Assembly: GCA_004357015.1 (NCBI GenBank)
Contig: SMXE01000260.1
Span: 1 to 5,741 of the forward strand
Length of the DNA: 5,741 nucleotides
Source of the DNA: Caldithrix sp.
GTDB taxonomy: Bacteria; Zhuqueibacterota; Zhuqueibacteria; Oceanimicrobiales; Oceanimicrobiaceae
Direction: 5' to 3'
The position numbers and the translations under genes were made by a program. This document shows positions 5,518 to 5,741 of this stretch, in pieces. Position 1 is the stretch's first letter, and each line of letters starts with the position of its first letter. The notes under the pieces were generated by a model. It saw only the letters and a program-made list of their open reading frames with translations, was not told where the DNA came from and did no database searches.

Positions 5518-5741
5518 TTAACGATGGCGCCGGCGCGCCGGAAATATCTGCTGCGCAACACCCGCGAACACCAGATAAACCGACGTCACGATCAATCCCC
5601 AGTGGGCCCAGCTTTGGGTGTCGAATTCGACCCAGGCCGCCCACCCAGCGAATATTGTCCACGCCGCTGTTACCGGCAACGAGATCACCCGCCAGCGCTC
5701 GGTCCGCACCGGGTGGATGAATTTCACAGGCACGAACATCG
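5518..5741 (-). CDS. pcs: Phosphatidylcholine synthase, C-terminal part (runs off right edge)
   Basis: The last 73 complete codons of a membrane protein, ending at TAA 5518-5520. The segment FVPVKFIHPVRTERWR followed by two hydrophobic helices (about VISLPVTAAWTIFAGWAAWV and HWGLIVTSVYLVFAGVAQQ) and a short basic tail matches the C-terminus I recall for alphaproteobacterial Pcs. That enzyme is an inner-membrane CDP-alcohol phosphatidyltransferase that condenses CDP-diacylglycerol with choline to make phosphatidylcholine and CMP. The catalytic CDP-alcohol motif lies upstream, outside the window, so it cannot be checked. Full-length Pcs is about 240 aa, so roughly the last third is seen. This gene is native chromosomal context rather than part of the mobile cluster. 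It is transcribed toward the interrupted gene. Confidence 0.75.
   Translation of the reverse strand, partial: MFVPVKFIHPVRTERWRVISLPVTAAWTIFAGWAAWVEFDTQSWAHWGLIVTSVYLVFAGVAQQIFPARRRHR

Noticed and set aside
5530..5541. CCGGCGCGCCGG 12-bp palindrome
   Set aside because: It lies inside the last codons of pcs (Arg-rich tail) and is expected from GC-rich coding sequence; no flanking structure makes it special.
5493..5720. 75-aa plus-strand open frame at the right edge
   Set aside because: It is antisense to the pcs C-terminus and Pro/Ser/Arg-rich in a way typical of shadow frames in GC-rich genes.

Overview
The window looks like a rearranged, insertion-sequence-rich part of an alphaproteobacterial genome, most likely Hyphomicrobiales (rhizobia and relatives) or Rhodobacterales. 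The clues are a phosphatidylcholine synthase C-terminus, an IS6-family transposase of the type common in rhizobia, moderate GC content, and IS5- and IS1595-family transposases. The organism cannot be named from this sequence alone.

Layout from left to right. Positions 1-139 carry an Ala/Gln-rich reading frame on the minus strand that runs off the left edge. It abuts an IS6-family element (about 140-957) with an apparently intact transposase. A 331-bp non-coding stretch (958-1288) follows and holds two clean inverted repeats that could be regulatory. Next is a two-gene catabolic-looking operon on the plus strand: an ornithine cyclodeaminase/mu-crystallin family protein (1289-2302) and, 31 bp later, a cysteine hydrolase of the isochorismatase/N-carbamoylsarcosine amidase type (2334-2951). 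From about 2987 to 5270 lie two transposases in tandem on the minus strand: a 461-aa IS5-family protein and a 239-aa IS1595-family protein (IS1016-like). The IS1595 element retains only its upstream end, which sits in the 28th/29th codon of a small gene whose GTG start is at 5355. The rest of that gene is not in the window. The right edge holds the last 73 or so codons of pcs (phosphatidylcholine synthase) on the minus strand, followed downstream by a strong hairpin and by a dyad over a possible promoter for the interrupted gene.

How it fits together: the two metabolic genes form an island bounded on both sides by mobile elements. At the left, right and internal IS junctions the sequence is not explained by simple insertion, because no target duplications are visible, an IS1595 end is missing, and the rest of the interrupted gene is absent. 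This suggests IS-mediated deletion or recombination placed the OCD/amidohydrolase operon next to the pcs region. The pair probably acts on a nitrogenous small molecule: an amide or carbamoyl bond is hydrolysed by the cysteine hydrolase, and an amino or imino acid is deaminated or reduced by the OCD-family enzyme. The substrate cannot be read from sequence. I found no CRISPR array, tRNA or rRNA, and no clear evidence of a wholly new system.
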